Shown here piece by piece: positions 1 through 5,820 of a DNA stretch of 8,510 bases. The notes beneath the pieces were generated by a model. It did no database searches and was not told where the DNA came from. It saw only the letters and a list, made by a program, of their open reading frames with translations. The first letter of the stretch is position 1; each line of letters starts with the position of its first letter. Source of the DNA: Deltaproteobacteria bacterium (lineage in GTDB: Bacteria > UBA10199 > SPLOWO2-01-44-7); assembly GCA_016203765.1 (NCBI GenBank), contig JACQMB010000073.1:1-8510 (forward strand), read 5' to 3'. Both the position numbers and the translations under genes were made by a program.

Positions 1-206
1 CCACGTCCGAAGCAACGCCGTCACCCTATCTACATGCTTAGTTCGTACATTGTGTTGTCTTAAACTCGCCTTACGAACCGGTTTTGTTTAAGACCACCCT
101 TTGTTTAAATTTCACAACCCTGGCCAAAGAGAAACCAGAATTGCTAGCTCGCTAATGGCGTTGGTTCACGCTAGCGAGTATCACGCGGCCAACGTGACTG
201 CGCTAA

Positions 207-233
207 TTAGGCAGCCATTCTGAGTTCATTGCC
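207..233 (-). other. tmRNA tag-peptide reading frame, probably GNELRMAA-stop
   Basis: Inside ssrA, an open frame ends in GCT GCC TAA, giving the hydrophobic-Ala-Ala end that ClpXP-type proteases recognise in tag peptides. The proposed resume codon is GGC at 233-231, giving G-N-E-L-R-M-A-A. Two things favour it. It lies about 14 nt after the 3' strand of pseudoknot PK1, and it is preceded by U at -5 and A at -4, as the E. coli resume codon is. An earlier in-frame GGC (GNCLNGNELRMAA) abuts PK1 and is less likely. A GGCTGC/GCAGTC stem encloses the stop codon, like helix H5 of other tmRNAs. The resume position is inferred. Confidence 0.72.
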
Positions 234-247
234 ATTTAAGCAATTGC

Positions 248-273
248 CATCAGTTTCACGACTTGATGACGTG
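248..273 (-). other. tmRNA pseudoknot PK1
   Basis: On the minus strand CACG pairs with CGTG, and the loop bases CATCA pair with the downstream TGATG, giving an H-type pseudoknot just before the tag frame. PK1 in known tmRNAs sits here and helps place the resume codon. Confidence 0.75.
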
Positions 274-358
274 GTCGGCATGCCAGGATGATTTTGTTTG
301 CTCCGTCGAAGCTAATTCACCCCCCTTGTAACTGAGTTCGCTGTACTCACTACTCGGA

Positions 359-389
359 GGGGGGAAACTTTCCCGGAAAGTTTCCCCCC
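359..389. repeat. Perfect 31-bp palindrome (15-bp arms) between smpB and ssrA
   Basis: The arms are GGGGGGAAACTTTCC and its exact complement, separated by one central C at 374. As RNA it would form a stem of about 14 bp with a minimal loop. It lies 46 nt after the smpB stop and 34 nt before the tmRNA 5' end. No run of T follows on either strand, so it is not a typical intrinsic terminator. It could act as a processing site for a shared smpB-ssrA transcript, or as a stabilising or terminating stem. The structure is read from the sequence; the role is a guess. Confidence 0.7.
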
Positions 390-396
390 TTCCGAC

Positions 397-413
397 GTCC
401 CGCTTCGCGGGAC
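397..413. repeat. Small hairpin GTCCCGC-TTC-GCGGGAC
   Basis: A perfect 7-bp stem with a TTC loop, beside the longer palindrome in the smpB-ssrA spacer. Its first 15 bases (397-411) recur exactly at 4335-4349, in the core of the palindromic repeat between panB and panC, so both may come from one dispersed repeat family. Confidence 0.55.
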
Positions 414-434
414 TGCCTCCCCCTTTCAAAAAGT

Positions 435-881
435 TCATCTGGACTTTAAGGCGCGGGAGATGGCTCGACGCGATTCTCTTTTCTTGATGCTTTCCCGTTT
501 GTCAAAGAGCTTTTTGCCTTTAGCCAGGGCCAGTTCGACCTTGGCGCGGCCCTCCTGATTAAAGTAAATCTTTGTGGGAACGAGTGTCAAGCCTCGTTCT
601 TGGAGCTTCCCGGTCAGCCGCTCCATCTCCCTTTTTTTAATCAGGAGTTTGCGGGTGCGTAGCGGTTCGTGATTTTGGCCCGCGGCCGGGGGATAGGGGC
701 TGATGTGGCAGTTCAACAGGAAAACCTCTCCTCCCTTCACCACGGCATAGGCATCCCCCAGATTAGCCCTGCCGGCGCGCAGGCTTTTGACTTCACTCCC
801 TTGTAAAACCATCCCCGCCTCAAATTTTTCCAAGAGGTGATAGTTGAAACCGGCCTTGCGATTTTGAACTGCGATTTGCAT
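435..881 (-). CDS. smpB: SsrA-binding protein SmpB
   Basis: SmpB binds the tRNA-like part of tmRNA and delivers it to ribosomes stalled without a stop codon; its C-terminal tail occupies the empty mRNA channel. The 148-residue length is typical. Family motifs are present: NRKAGFNYHLLEKFEAG near the start, GSEVKSLR (28-35), DAYA (43-46), NCHISPYPPA (57-66), and the basic tail YDKR-like FDKRESIKKRESRRAI that enters the decoding centre. The start at 881 gives the usual family N-terminus and no other start would. The DUF502 gene upstream stops at 909, 27 nt before the ATG, and ssrA follows downstream, so protein and RNA partner are adjacent. The start codon lies in a perfect inverted repeat (879-913), described separately. 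Confidence 0.97.
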   Translation of the reverse strand: MQIAVQNRKAGFNYHLLEKFEAGMVLQGSEVKSLRAGRANLGDAYAVVKGGEVFLLNCHISPYPPAAGQNHEPLRTRKLLIKKREMERLTGKLQERGLTLVPTKIYFNQEGRAKVELALAKGKKLFDKRESIKKRESRRAISRALKSR

Positions 882-913
882 AAGGAAGCGGATACCTCGT
901 GAACTTCCTTATG
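879..913 (-). promoter_or_regulatory. Hairpin joining the DUF502 stop to the smpB start codon
   Basis: A perfect 10-bp inverted repeat. On the mRNA the 5' arm CAUAAGGAAG (913-904) contains the UAA stop of the DUF502 gene, the 15-nt loop (903-889) carries a GAGG Shine-Dalgarno-like run, and the 3' arm CUUCCUUAUG (888-879) contains the smpB AUG. Folded, it would bury the smpB start until a ribosome finishing the upstream gene opened it. The repeat is seen directly; translational coupling is inferred. Confidence 0.6.
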
Positions 914-1481
914 ATTGTACCGTTCCACCGGAGACAATCAACTTAAAAGCTTGATCGACAGACATCTCCAGCGGCTTAACTTTATCTCGATCGACGAGGA
1001 GTAAAAAGCCCGAGGTCGGATTGGGGGTGGTGGGGATGAAGACATGAAGGGTTTCTTTGCGCTCGGAGGTGACAAAGCCGATCATGTGGCTTCCTGCTTT
1101 GGGGAACTCGACTAAAACCACCTGACGAAAACCTCGCTCCGTCGCCATCAGGGCATGGAGCAGTTGTTTTACAGAGCTGTAAATTCCCCTGCCAAAAGGA
1201 ATTTTTTGAATGATCCGGTCGCCCAAGGCCAGCAGTTTCCGGCCGAAATAGAGGCGGGTCAAGACACCGGCGAAAAGGACCAGGAGAAAGGTAAAGATCA
1301 GGCCGACACCGGGGACCGGATAGCCAAAAAGGGTGATGGAACGCCAAGCGGCGGGGACCAGGGTTTCAAAAATCCCCTCACACCAGAGGATGATTATTTT
1401 TAAAACCCAGACCGTGGCGACGATGGGGATTAAAACCAAAAGTCCCGCGCCAAGGTGTTGTTTAAGCCACTTTCTTGCCAT
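909..1481 (-). CDS. DUF502 family inner-membrane protein
   Basis: A member of the DUF502 (PF04367) family of small bacterial membrane proteins whose role is not settled. From the start at 1481 it has 190 residues. A first membrane segment spans about 11-33 (GLLVLIPIVATVWVLK) and a second about 56-79 (PGVGLIFTFLLVLFAGVL). A cytosolic-looking domain follows with the family marks IPFGRGIYSSVKQ (94-106) and FIPTTPNPTSGFLLLV (148-163). I prefer ATG 1481 to the upstream TTG at 1499: it gives the normal short N-terminus, and an AGG lies about 9 nt before it. It overlaps the end of the amidohydrolase gene by 20 nt, so the two are likely translated together. Family assignment is from motifs; function is unknown. 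Confidence 0.88.
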   Translation of the reverse strand: MARKWLKQHLGAGLLVLIPIVATVWVLKIIILWCEGIFETLVPAAWRSITLFGYPVPGVGLIFTFLLVLFAGVLTRLYFGRKLLALGDRIIQKIPFGRGIYSSVKQLLHALMATERGFRQVVLVEFPKAGSHMIGFVTSERKETLHVFIPTTPNPTSGFLLLVDRDKVKPLEMSVDQAFKLIVSGGTVQS

Positions 1482-2730
1482 CAATGGTAACCTGTTCAAT
1501 CGACGAGGCGGTGGTTTGTAAAATCAATTCCCGGACCAGATCCTCCGCCGACAAATTTTCGCCGTGCGGACTTTTCACCAAAAGATAATCGGCCTTTTTC
1601 CCTTTTTCCAGCGAGCCGGTTTCTTTTTCAAAACCCAGGGCGTAGGCCCCACCGAGGGTGGCCATCTTTAAAAGTTCCGAGGGGGTTGGCAGAGGGTTGG
1701 AGCCCTCTTTCAATGCCAGCCGCATCTCATCCCAAAGATCAAAACCGTGTGTGTTACTTAGAAGTTCGGTTCCCAGGGCTACCGGCACACCCTGTTTCTG
1801 CAGTTTTTTCAAAGGGAATCGGCCCAGGTTAAAGCGCCGGTTGGCGGAGGGACAATAGACCACTTTCGAAAGGCCCCGCGCCAATCGGGGAAAATCTTTT
1901 TCGGCCATCTGATAGGCCCCCACAATCGACAACGGCGTGGCCATGAATCCGATTTCATCCAGATGCTGGATGGGGGTTTTGCGGTGGGCGGGGGGGAGTT
2001 CCTCCCAGCCGATTGCCGGAAATAGTTTTTCGGCAATGGGCCCTTTCGATTCAAAAAAGAATTCCATCTCGGCGAAATGCTCGGCGGCGTGGATCTGCAG
2101 GGGCAAGTTTAAATCCTTCGCGTGGCGCGAAATAATATTCAGCAGGTTTTTGCTTAACAGATAGGGGGCATAAGGGCCGAAGCCGATTTGGAGGTGGCCG
2201 GGTTTGGCCTCCCTGTATTGATCGACCAGGGCCAGCGCGATCTCAAAGCGTTGCTGGGCACGCTTATCCGGTCCGCTCAGGATTTCATGAAAGATCACGC
2301 CGCGCAGGGGGGTAGTTTTCACCAGGGGATAAGTTCCTTCGTAATGGCTCATCACCCCCAGACAGGTGATCCCGGTTTGGAGCATTTCGGTCAGGGCCGT
2401 CTCCATCTGTTTGGCCACGATCCCCGAGGAGGTCGTGGAGAGATAATGGAGACTTTCCAAAAGCCAGACAACGGGGGAAAACTGGGTGTCGGTGGCCACG
2501 GAAAATTTTTCATAAAACCCGATCCGGTCGAGATGGCAGTGGGCATTGACCAGGCCCGGCATCAGCACGCTTTCGGGGTGGTCTTCATTTTGGGCCTGCG
2601 GGAATTGTTTTTGGACTGCCTCGGCCGTCCCCACCGCCAGGATCGTATCGCCGTCGATGACCATCGCGCCGTTGGGAATCGGGCCTTGATGATTTAAAGG
2701 AAGAATCCACGCCGCGGTTACACATTTCAT
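1462..2730 (-). CDS. Amidohydrolase-superfamily protein, deaminase-like, with altered active site
   Basis: It resembles the metal-dependent MTA/SAH-deaminase, aminodeoxyfutalosine-deaminase and chlorohydrolase group. Counting from ATG 2730 (422 residues), the order is an N-terminal beta-sandwich part with MVIDGDTILAVG, then PGLVNAHCHLD with the two metal histidines (64 and 66), GFGPYAPYLLS, IHAAE with the third histidine (214) and catalytic-type Glu 217, YCPSANRRFNLGRFPL, GTELLSNTHGFDLWDEMRLA, and the closing GSLEKGKKADYLLV strand. Two key positions differ from the family. The aspartate of GTD is Glu (322), and the active-site histidine usually in an AHCV-type motif is replaced near residue 271 (IVGAYQ). 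Substrate therefore cannot be named and activity may have changed. A start at 2748 (MLFWQT, 428 residues) is possible, but 2730 fits the family better; neither has a clear Shine-Dalgarno sequence. It overlaps the DUF502 gene downstream. Confidence 0.85.
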   Translation of the reverse strand: MKCVTAAWILPLNHQGPIPNGAMVIDGDTILAVGTAEAVQKQFPQAQNEDHPESVLMPGLVNAHCHLDRIGFYEKFSVATDTQFSPVVWLLESLHYLSTTSSGIVAKQMETALTEMLQTGITCLGVMSHYEGTYPLVKTTPLRGVIFHEILSGPDKRAQQRFEIALALVDQYREAKPGHLQIGFGPYAPYLLSKNLLNIISRHAKDLNLPLQIHAAEHFAEMEFFFESKGPIAEKLFPAIGWEELPPAHRKTPIQHLDEIGFMATPLSIVGAYQMAEKDFPRLARGLSKVVYCPSANRRFNLGRFPLKKLQKQGVPVALGTELLSNTHGFDLWDEMRLALKEGSNPLPTPSELLKMATLGGAYALGFEKETGSLEKGKKADYLLVKSPHGENLSAEDLVRELILQTTASSIEQVTIDGKKVA

Positions 2731-2932
2731 GGTTTGCCAAAATAGCATGAAGCGCCGCGGCTGGCAACCGGGATCATGTCAATTTTCACTGCGGCCCGCA
2801 GGGGAGGAGTTTTGGACCTTTCCTCACGGGCTTGGCCAGCCGGCGCCGGCCCCATCGGGAGTATATTTTCTTATGATAATATCCGAGTCCGGACCTCGCT
2901 GAAAGGAAAATTAGGCAAAAGGGAAATCGTCT
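2731..2932. other. Non-coding spacer upstream of the amidohydrolase gene
   Basis: I see no convincing gene in these 202 bases. An open frame on the plus strand (2776-3048) has no recognisable family features and runs into the ATPase remnant on the other strand. The spacer has a perfect GC palindrome, GCCGGCGCCGGC, at 2839-2850 and an AT-rich patch at 2863-2882 where a minus-strand TATACT could be a -10 box, but there is no matching -35. It should hold the promoter for amidohydrolase-DUF502-smpB. Frames following the ATPase stop show no DUF4143-like continuation. Confidence 0.4.
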
Positions 2933-3388
2933 TTAAGATTTTTTCCAAACTTCAAAAAGCGAAAGGGGAAGGAGGAGAAAGAGGAAATATCTGCCCGTCA
3001 GGGCATCCCCCGATTTTCGAAAAAGGTCCAGACGGGCACTTCCCGTAATGATAAATTGAAATTGACCTTCGTAGGAATCGAAATAGTCTTTTAAAATGTT
3101 TTTCCACTTGGGGTATTTGTGAATTTCATTCAGGCAGACCCAGTCCTTCCCCCTCGTTTTTTGACCGAGGGAGTCGGAGTGAAAAAAATAGGGGTCTTTG
3201 CGATACCGTTGGCGGATCTCTCTCTGATCCCAGTTGTAATAAAGGGGTGAGCCGCCCCGGCCGGCTAAGAAGTTTTTGGCCGGCGTTGTTTTGCCGACTT
3301 GCCTGGGATCCGCGATAAAGCGCATCTGCCGGCCAAAAACCTTGTTGAAACAGATTTTTTCCAGGGCCCTTGGGAGCATAATACTCAT
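2933..3388 (-). pseudogene. Truncated AAA ATPase of the AAA_14/DUF4143 type (remnant)
   Basis: Intact relatives have about 380-400 residues: an N-terminal ATPase and a C-terminal DUF4143 domain, function poorly known, often mobile or accessory. Only 151 residues remain here. Walker A is seen as DPRQVGKTTPAK (27-38); relatives usually read GPRQVGKTTLAK, so G became D and L became P. The Walker B region reads VCLNEIHKYPKWK (84-96), with Asn where relatives have Asp. IITGSARLDLFRKSGDALTGRYF (113-135) is the well-conserved sensor and arginine region, and the frame stops just after PLSLFEVWKKS. The C-terminal domain is absent in all frames downstream. Truncation plus damaged Walker motifs suggests a decaying gene. 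ATG 3388 is preferred; the frame also opens upstream to 3442. It separates panC from the amidohydrolase unit. Confidence 0.8.
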
Positions 3389-3395
3389 TTTGCCA

Positions 3396-3436
3396 TATGG
3401 GTGAAATTGCCAAGACAAATTTACCTGTATGGGTAA
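3396..3436. promoter_or_regulatory. Paired TATGGGTRA motif upstream of the ATPase remnant
   Basis: TATGGGTGA (3396-3404) and TATGGGTAA (3428-3436) are direct repeats 32 bp apart, about three helical turns. The second copy also forms an inverted repeat, TTACC (3421-3425) with GGTAA (3432-3436). The pair lies 8-48 bp upstream of the ATPase start and just past the end of panC. Spacing and position suggest an operator for the lost ATPase gene or a leftover end of the inserted segment. This is inference. Confidence 0.3.
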
Positions 3437-3472
3437 GACCATTGTTCGAGGTTCAAGCGTTGACCCCGTTGA

Positions 3473-4315
3473 TTATTTCAGGAGACAATTGTCGATCAAC
3501 CGTGTCTTTCCAACAAAACAGGCGATTGCCAGGAGGGCGGGGCGTTGGAGGACCTTGAGTTCCTCCAGGGTTTCCGGGTCACAGAGCGAGACGTAGTCGA
3601 TGGCGATTTTTTTGGATTCGGTCAGGGTGGCGACGACCGCATTCAAAATAGTTTTCGGATCGGTTTCGCCGGCGGTGGCGAGGCCCTTGGCTTTTTGCAA
3701 GGCGGTGGGAATGGCCAGAGCCGCTTTTCTTTCCTCCGGCGAGAGGTGGGTGTTGCGCGAGCTCATCGCCAGGCCGTCTTTCTCGCGCACAATCGGCATC
3801 GGCTTGATTTGGATCGGCAGATTCAAGTCGCGGACCATTTTTTGGATGACTTTTAACTGCTGATAGTCTTTTTCGCCGAACAGGGCGATGTCGGGTTGAA
3901 CGATGTTAAACAGTTTCAAGACAACGGTCGCCACACCCTGAAAATGTCCCGGACGGCCCGCTCCGCACAGGGGCATGGAGAGTTGTTGCACCGCCACGGC
4001 CGTTTGAAAGCCGCCCGGGTAAATGTCTTTGGCGGAGGGGGCGAAGATCACATCCACGCCGCAGGTCTGGGCCTTTTTCAAATCCCCCGGTTCGTCGCGC
4101 GGGTATTTTTCGAAATCTTCCGCGGGCCCAAACTGCAAAGGATTGACAAAAATACTCATTGCCAGCTTGTCGCCAAGCCGGCGTCCTTCCCGTAACAACG
4201 AAAGATGGCCTTCGTGCAGGGCCCCCATGGTCGGGACGAAGGCGATCCGCTGTCCCCGGCGTTTGGTATTCAATGCCCAATGCTGGACCTCTTCGGGCAA
4301 CTTTAAAATAATCAT
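3473..4315 (-). CDS. panC: Pantothenate synthetase (pantoate-beta-alanine ligase)
   Basis: It joins pantoate and beta-alanine using ATP, via a pantoyl-adenylate, in the last step of pantothenate synthesis in the cytosol. From ATG 4315 it has 280 residues, the normal length. Motifs: VPTMGALHEGHLSLL (27-41) with the HIGH-type HEGH, SIFVNPLQFGPAEDFEKYPR (54-73), GRPGHFQGVATVV (120-132), LFGEKDYQQL (145-154), and the KMSKS-like MSSRN (184-188). The open frame continues upstream to 4357, but those 14 codons are translated from a palindromic repeat and are absent from family N-termini, so 4315 is chosen. No Shine-Dalgarno sequence is obvious. It follows panB after 49 bp, almost all of it the repeat, and should share its transcript. 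Confidence 0.97.
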   Translation of the reverse strand: MIILKLPEEVQHWALNTKRRGQRIAFVPTMGALHEGHLSLLREGRRLGDKLAMSIFVNPLQFGPAEDFEKYPRDEPGDLKKAQTCGVDVIFAPSAKDIYPGGFQTAVAVQQLSMPLCGAGRPGHFQGVATVVLKLFNIVQPDIALFGEKDYQQLKVIQKMVRDLNLPIQIKPMPIVREKDGLAMSSRNTHLSPEERKAALAIPTALQKAKGLATAGETDPKTILNAVVATLTESKKIAIDYVSLCDPETLEELKVLQRPALLAIACFVGKTRLIDNCLLK

Positions 4316-4326
4316 AGGCTCACTGG

Positions 4327-4360
4327 ATTGCTTCGTCCCGCTTCGCGGGGCTCGCAATGA
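4327..4360. repeat. REP-like palindromic element between panB and panC
   Basis: Outer arms ATTGC (4327-4331) and GCAAT (4354-4358) enclose an inner hairpin CCCGC-TTC-GCGGG (4337-4349). The minus strand reads TCATTGCGAGC...GAAGCAATCC, a form of dispersed intergenic palindrome seen in many bacterial genomes. It fills most of the panB-panC spacer and would form a hairpin in the shared mRNA. With no T run it is unlikely to terminate fully; it may stabilise panB mRNA or lower panC expression. The core also occurs at 397-411. Confidence 0.7.
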
Positions 4361-4364
4361 CCTC

Positions 4365-5186
4365 CTACTGCATTAAACGGAGACTCTCTTTTTCTTCCTG
4401 TTGTTCTGAAGGATACAGGCCCTGGCGAACTTCTTTCACAAAACTTTGCGCGGCTTCAAAAACAAGGCGGTTGCCATCCAGATATTTTTTGGCGAATTTC
4501 GGCTGCCAGCCTGGGTTGAGACCTAAAATATCGTACAACACCAAGACCTGGCCGTCGCAGTCGGGACCGGAAGCGATGCCGATTGTTGGTATGGAAACCG
4601 TTTGGGTGATTTTTTTGGCCGTCTCCGGGGCAATCCCTTCCAAAACGATCGCGAAACAACCGGCCTCCTCCAGACTCAAGCCGTCTTGAATCAATTTTTG
4701 CGAGGCCTCCTCCGTTTTTCCCTGAATTTTATATCCGCCGGTTTGATGGACCGACTGCGGCTCCATCCCGATATGCCCCATCACCGGGATACCGGCGCGC
4801 ACCAAAGCCCGCACCGTCTCAAATTGTTCGAACCCCCCCTCCAGCTTGACCGCCCGCGCCCCCCCTTCTTTTAAAAGTCGGCCGGCATTCACCAGCGCGG
4901 TCTCGACCGAGGGCTGATAACTCATAAACGGCAGATCGGCGATCAGGAGTTTTTGCCGGGCCTGCCGGGCCACGCAACGGGTGTGATAGACAATATCCTC
5001 AACGGTAACCGGCAGTGTGGTCGACCGGCCTTGAACAACCATCCCCAGCGAATCGCCCACCAGCAGGCAATCAACATCGGTTAGCTCCAACACGGAAGCA
5101 AACGTGGCATCATAACAGGTCAGCATCACTATTTTTTCGCCGGCCTGCTTTTTGGCCTTGAGTTGAGGGGCGGTGATCGGTTTCAT
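4365..5186 (-). CDS. panB: 3-methyl-2-oxobutanoate hydroxymethyltransferase (ketopantoate hydroxymethyltransferase)
   Basis: It adds a hydroxymethyl group from methylene-tetrahydrofolate to 2-oxoisovalerate, making ketopantoate, the first committed step to pantothenate. It has 273 residues, normal for the family. Metal and substrate residues are in place: VGDSLGMV with Asp45, ADLPFMSY with Asp84, VKLEGG with Lys114 and Glu116, and VLEG with Glu183. The signatures GHIGMEPQSVHQTGGYKIQGKT (137-158) and SGPDCDGQVLVLYDILGL are clear. The ATG overlaps the stop of the kinase gene upstream as ATGA (5183-5186), so translation is probably coupled; there is no Shine-Dalgarno sequence. A panE-type reductase for the step between PanB and PanC is not in this window. 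Confidence 0.97.
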   Translation of the reverse strand: MKPITAPQLKAKKQAGEKIVMLTCYDATFASVLELTDVDCLLVGDSLGMVVQGRSTTLPVTVEDIVYHTRCVARQARQKLLIADLPFMSYQPSVETALVNAGRLLKEGGARAVKLEGGFEQFETVRALVRAGIPVMGHIGMEPQSVHQTGGYKIQGKTEEASQKLIQDGLSLEEAGCFAIVLEGIAPETAKKITQTVSIPTIGIASGPDCDGQVLVLYDILGLNPGWQPKFAKKYLDGNRLVFEAAQSFVKEVRQGLYPSEQQEEKESLRLMQ

Positions 5187-5812
5187 CTTAAAATCAGTTG
5201 TTTGCTTCCCTGACGGTGGTTTAAAATATCGTTTTTCACCCGTTCATATTGATCGTGGTGTTTCAAAAAATCGGTGTGGGTGGTATCCACGATCAGGAGC
5301 GGGGTTTCGTTATAGTTTAGAAAACAGGTATTGTAGGCCTCCATGACCTCTTCCAGATACGGGACGGTGATCGGTTTTTCATATCCAAAACCCCGCTGTT
5401 TGATCCGGCCCATCAAGACATCCGATTGGGCGCGGAGATAGACCACAATGTCCGGTTTGGGAAGCTGTTCATTCAACAGGGTATGGACCTTGGCATAGAG
5501 TTCCCGCTCCGCCGCCGACAAATTGACCTTGGCGAAAATTTGATCCTTGGCAAACGTATAGTCGCACACCAGCGGAAAGCGGACCTCCTCCTGTTTTTTC
5601 AGTTCCAGTTGTTGTTGATAACGGCTCAATAAAAAAAAGAGCTGGGTTTTAAAAGCGTTTCGTTTTCGATCTTTATAAAATTCCTCCAAAAACGGATTTG
5701 CCTCCACCAGCTCCAGGATGGTTGTTCCCCTGAGTTCTTCGGCCAGGCGTTTGACCAGCGTGGTGGTCCCCACCCCGATTGGCCCGTCGATGGCGATATA
5801 CTTCGGCTGCAT
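5183..5812 (-). CDS. Deoxynucleoside kinase family protein with altered Walker A motif
   Basis: It resembles bacterial deoxyadenosine/deoxyguanosine-type kinases, which phosphorylate deoxynucleosides for salvage. The 209-residue length fits. Family features: P-loop region IAIDGPIGVGTTTL (6-19), NPFLEEFYKDRKRNAFKTQLFFLLSRYQQQ (39-68), CDYTFAKDQIFA (83-94, the catalytic and base-contact region), and a lid-type segment GRIKQRGFGYEKPI (135-148) before YLEEVMEAYN and NYNETPLLIVDT. The striking change is in the P-loop. Relatives have GVGKT; here the lysine that holds the ATP phosphates is Thr16 (codon ACC). A change from a Lys codon needs at least two bases, so one sequencing error would not explain it. 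The rest of the fold looks conserved. It starts 8 nt after ksgA and overlaps panB by 4 nt. It may be a weak or non-kinase member; no substrate is assigned. Confidence 0.88.
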   Translation of the reverse strand: MQPKYIAIDGPIGVGTTTLVKRLAEELRGTTILELVEANPFLEEFYKDRKRNAFKTQLFFLLSRYQQQLELKKQEEVRFPLVCDYTFAKDQIFAKVNLSAAERELYAKVHTLLNEQLPKPDIVVYLRAQSDVLMGRIKQRGFGYEKPITVPYLEEVMEAYNTCFLNYNETPLLIVDTTHTDFLKHHDQYERVKNDILNHRQGSKQLILR

Positions 5813-5820
5813 AAACCGGC

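Larger units (their letters stand above)
1..325 (-). ncRNA. ssrA: tmRNA (transfer-messenger RNA), 3' end cut off by the window edge
   Basis: tmRNA acts with SmpB to release stalled ribosomes and add a degradation tag. On the minus strand the 5' end near 325 reads GGGGGGTGAATTAGCTTCGA, matching the conserved tmRNA start (G-rich acceptor strand, then TTCGACGG). The conserved GCATGCCGA follows, and the 3' region holds ACTAAGCATGTAG and TTCGGACGTGG as in E. coli. Predicted folds support it: PK1 (248-273), a hairpin around the tag stop codon, PK2 (148-194: CGTTGG/CCAACG interleaved with CTCGCTA/TAGCGAG), PK3 (99-138: CTGG/CCAG interleaved with CTTTG/CAAAG) and a 9-bp PK4 stem (57-65 with 86-94). 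The window stops at the T arm, so by comparison with E. coli about 25 nt including CCA are missing. It lies directly downstream of smpB, a common arrangement. The exact 5' end (324 or 325) depends on RNase P processing. Confidence 0.96.

Noticed and set aside
359..413. An intrinsic terminator for smpB
   Set aside because: The hairpins are strong but neither strand has a T run after them.
256..438. A 60-codon minus-strand frame overlapping the smpB stop
   Set aside because: It runs through the palindromes and into the 5' end of tmRNA, and its translation is low complexity with no family features.
2188..2697. A 169-codon plus-strand frame inside the amidohydrolase gene
   Set aside because: It is antisense to a gene with clear conserved motifs and has none of its own.
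2776..3048. A 90-codon plus-strand frame in the spacer before the amidohydrolase
   Set aside because: It lies opposite the end of the ATPase remnant, has no recognisable motif and an improbable composition.
4316..4357. An N-terminal extension of panC (MRAPRSGTKQSSEP)
   Set aside because: These codons come from the palindromic repeat and do not match PanC N-termini.
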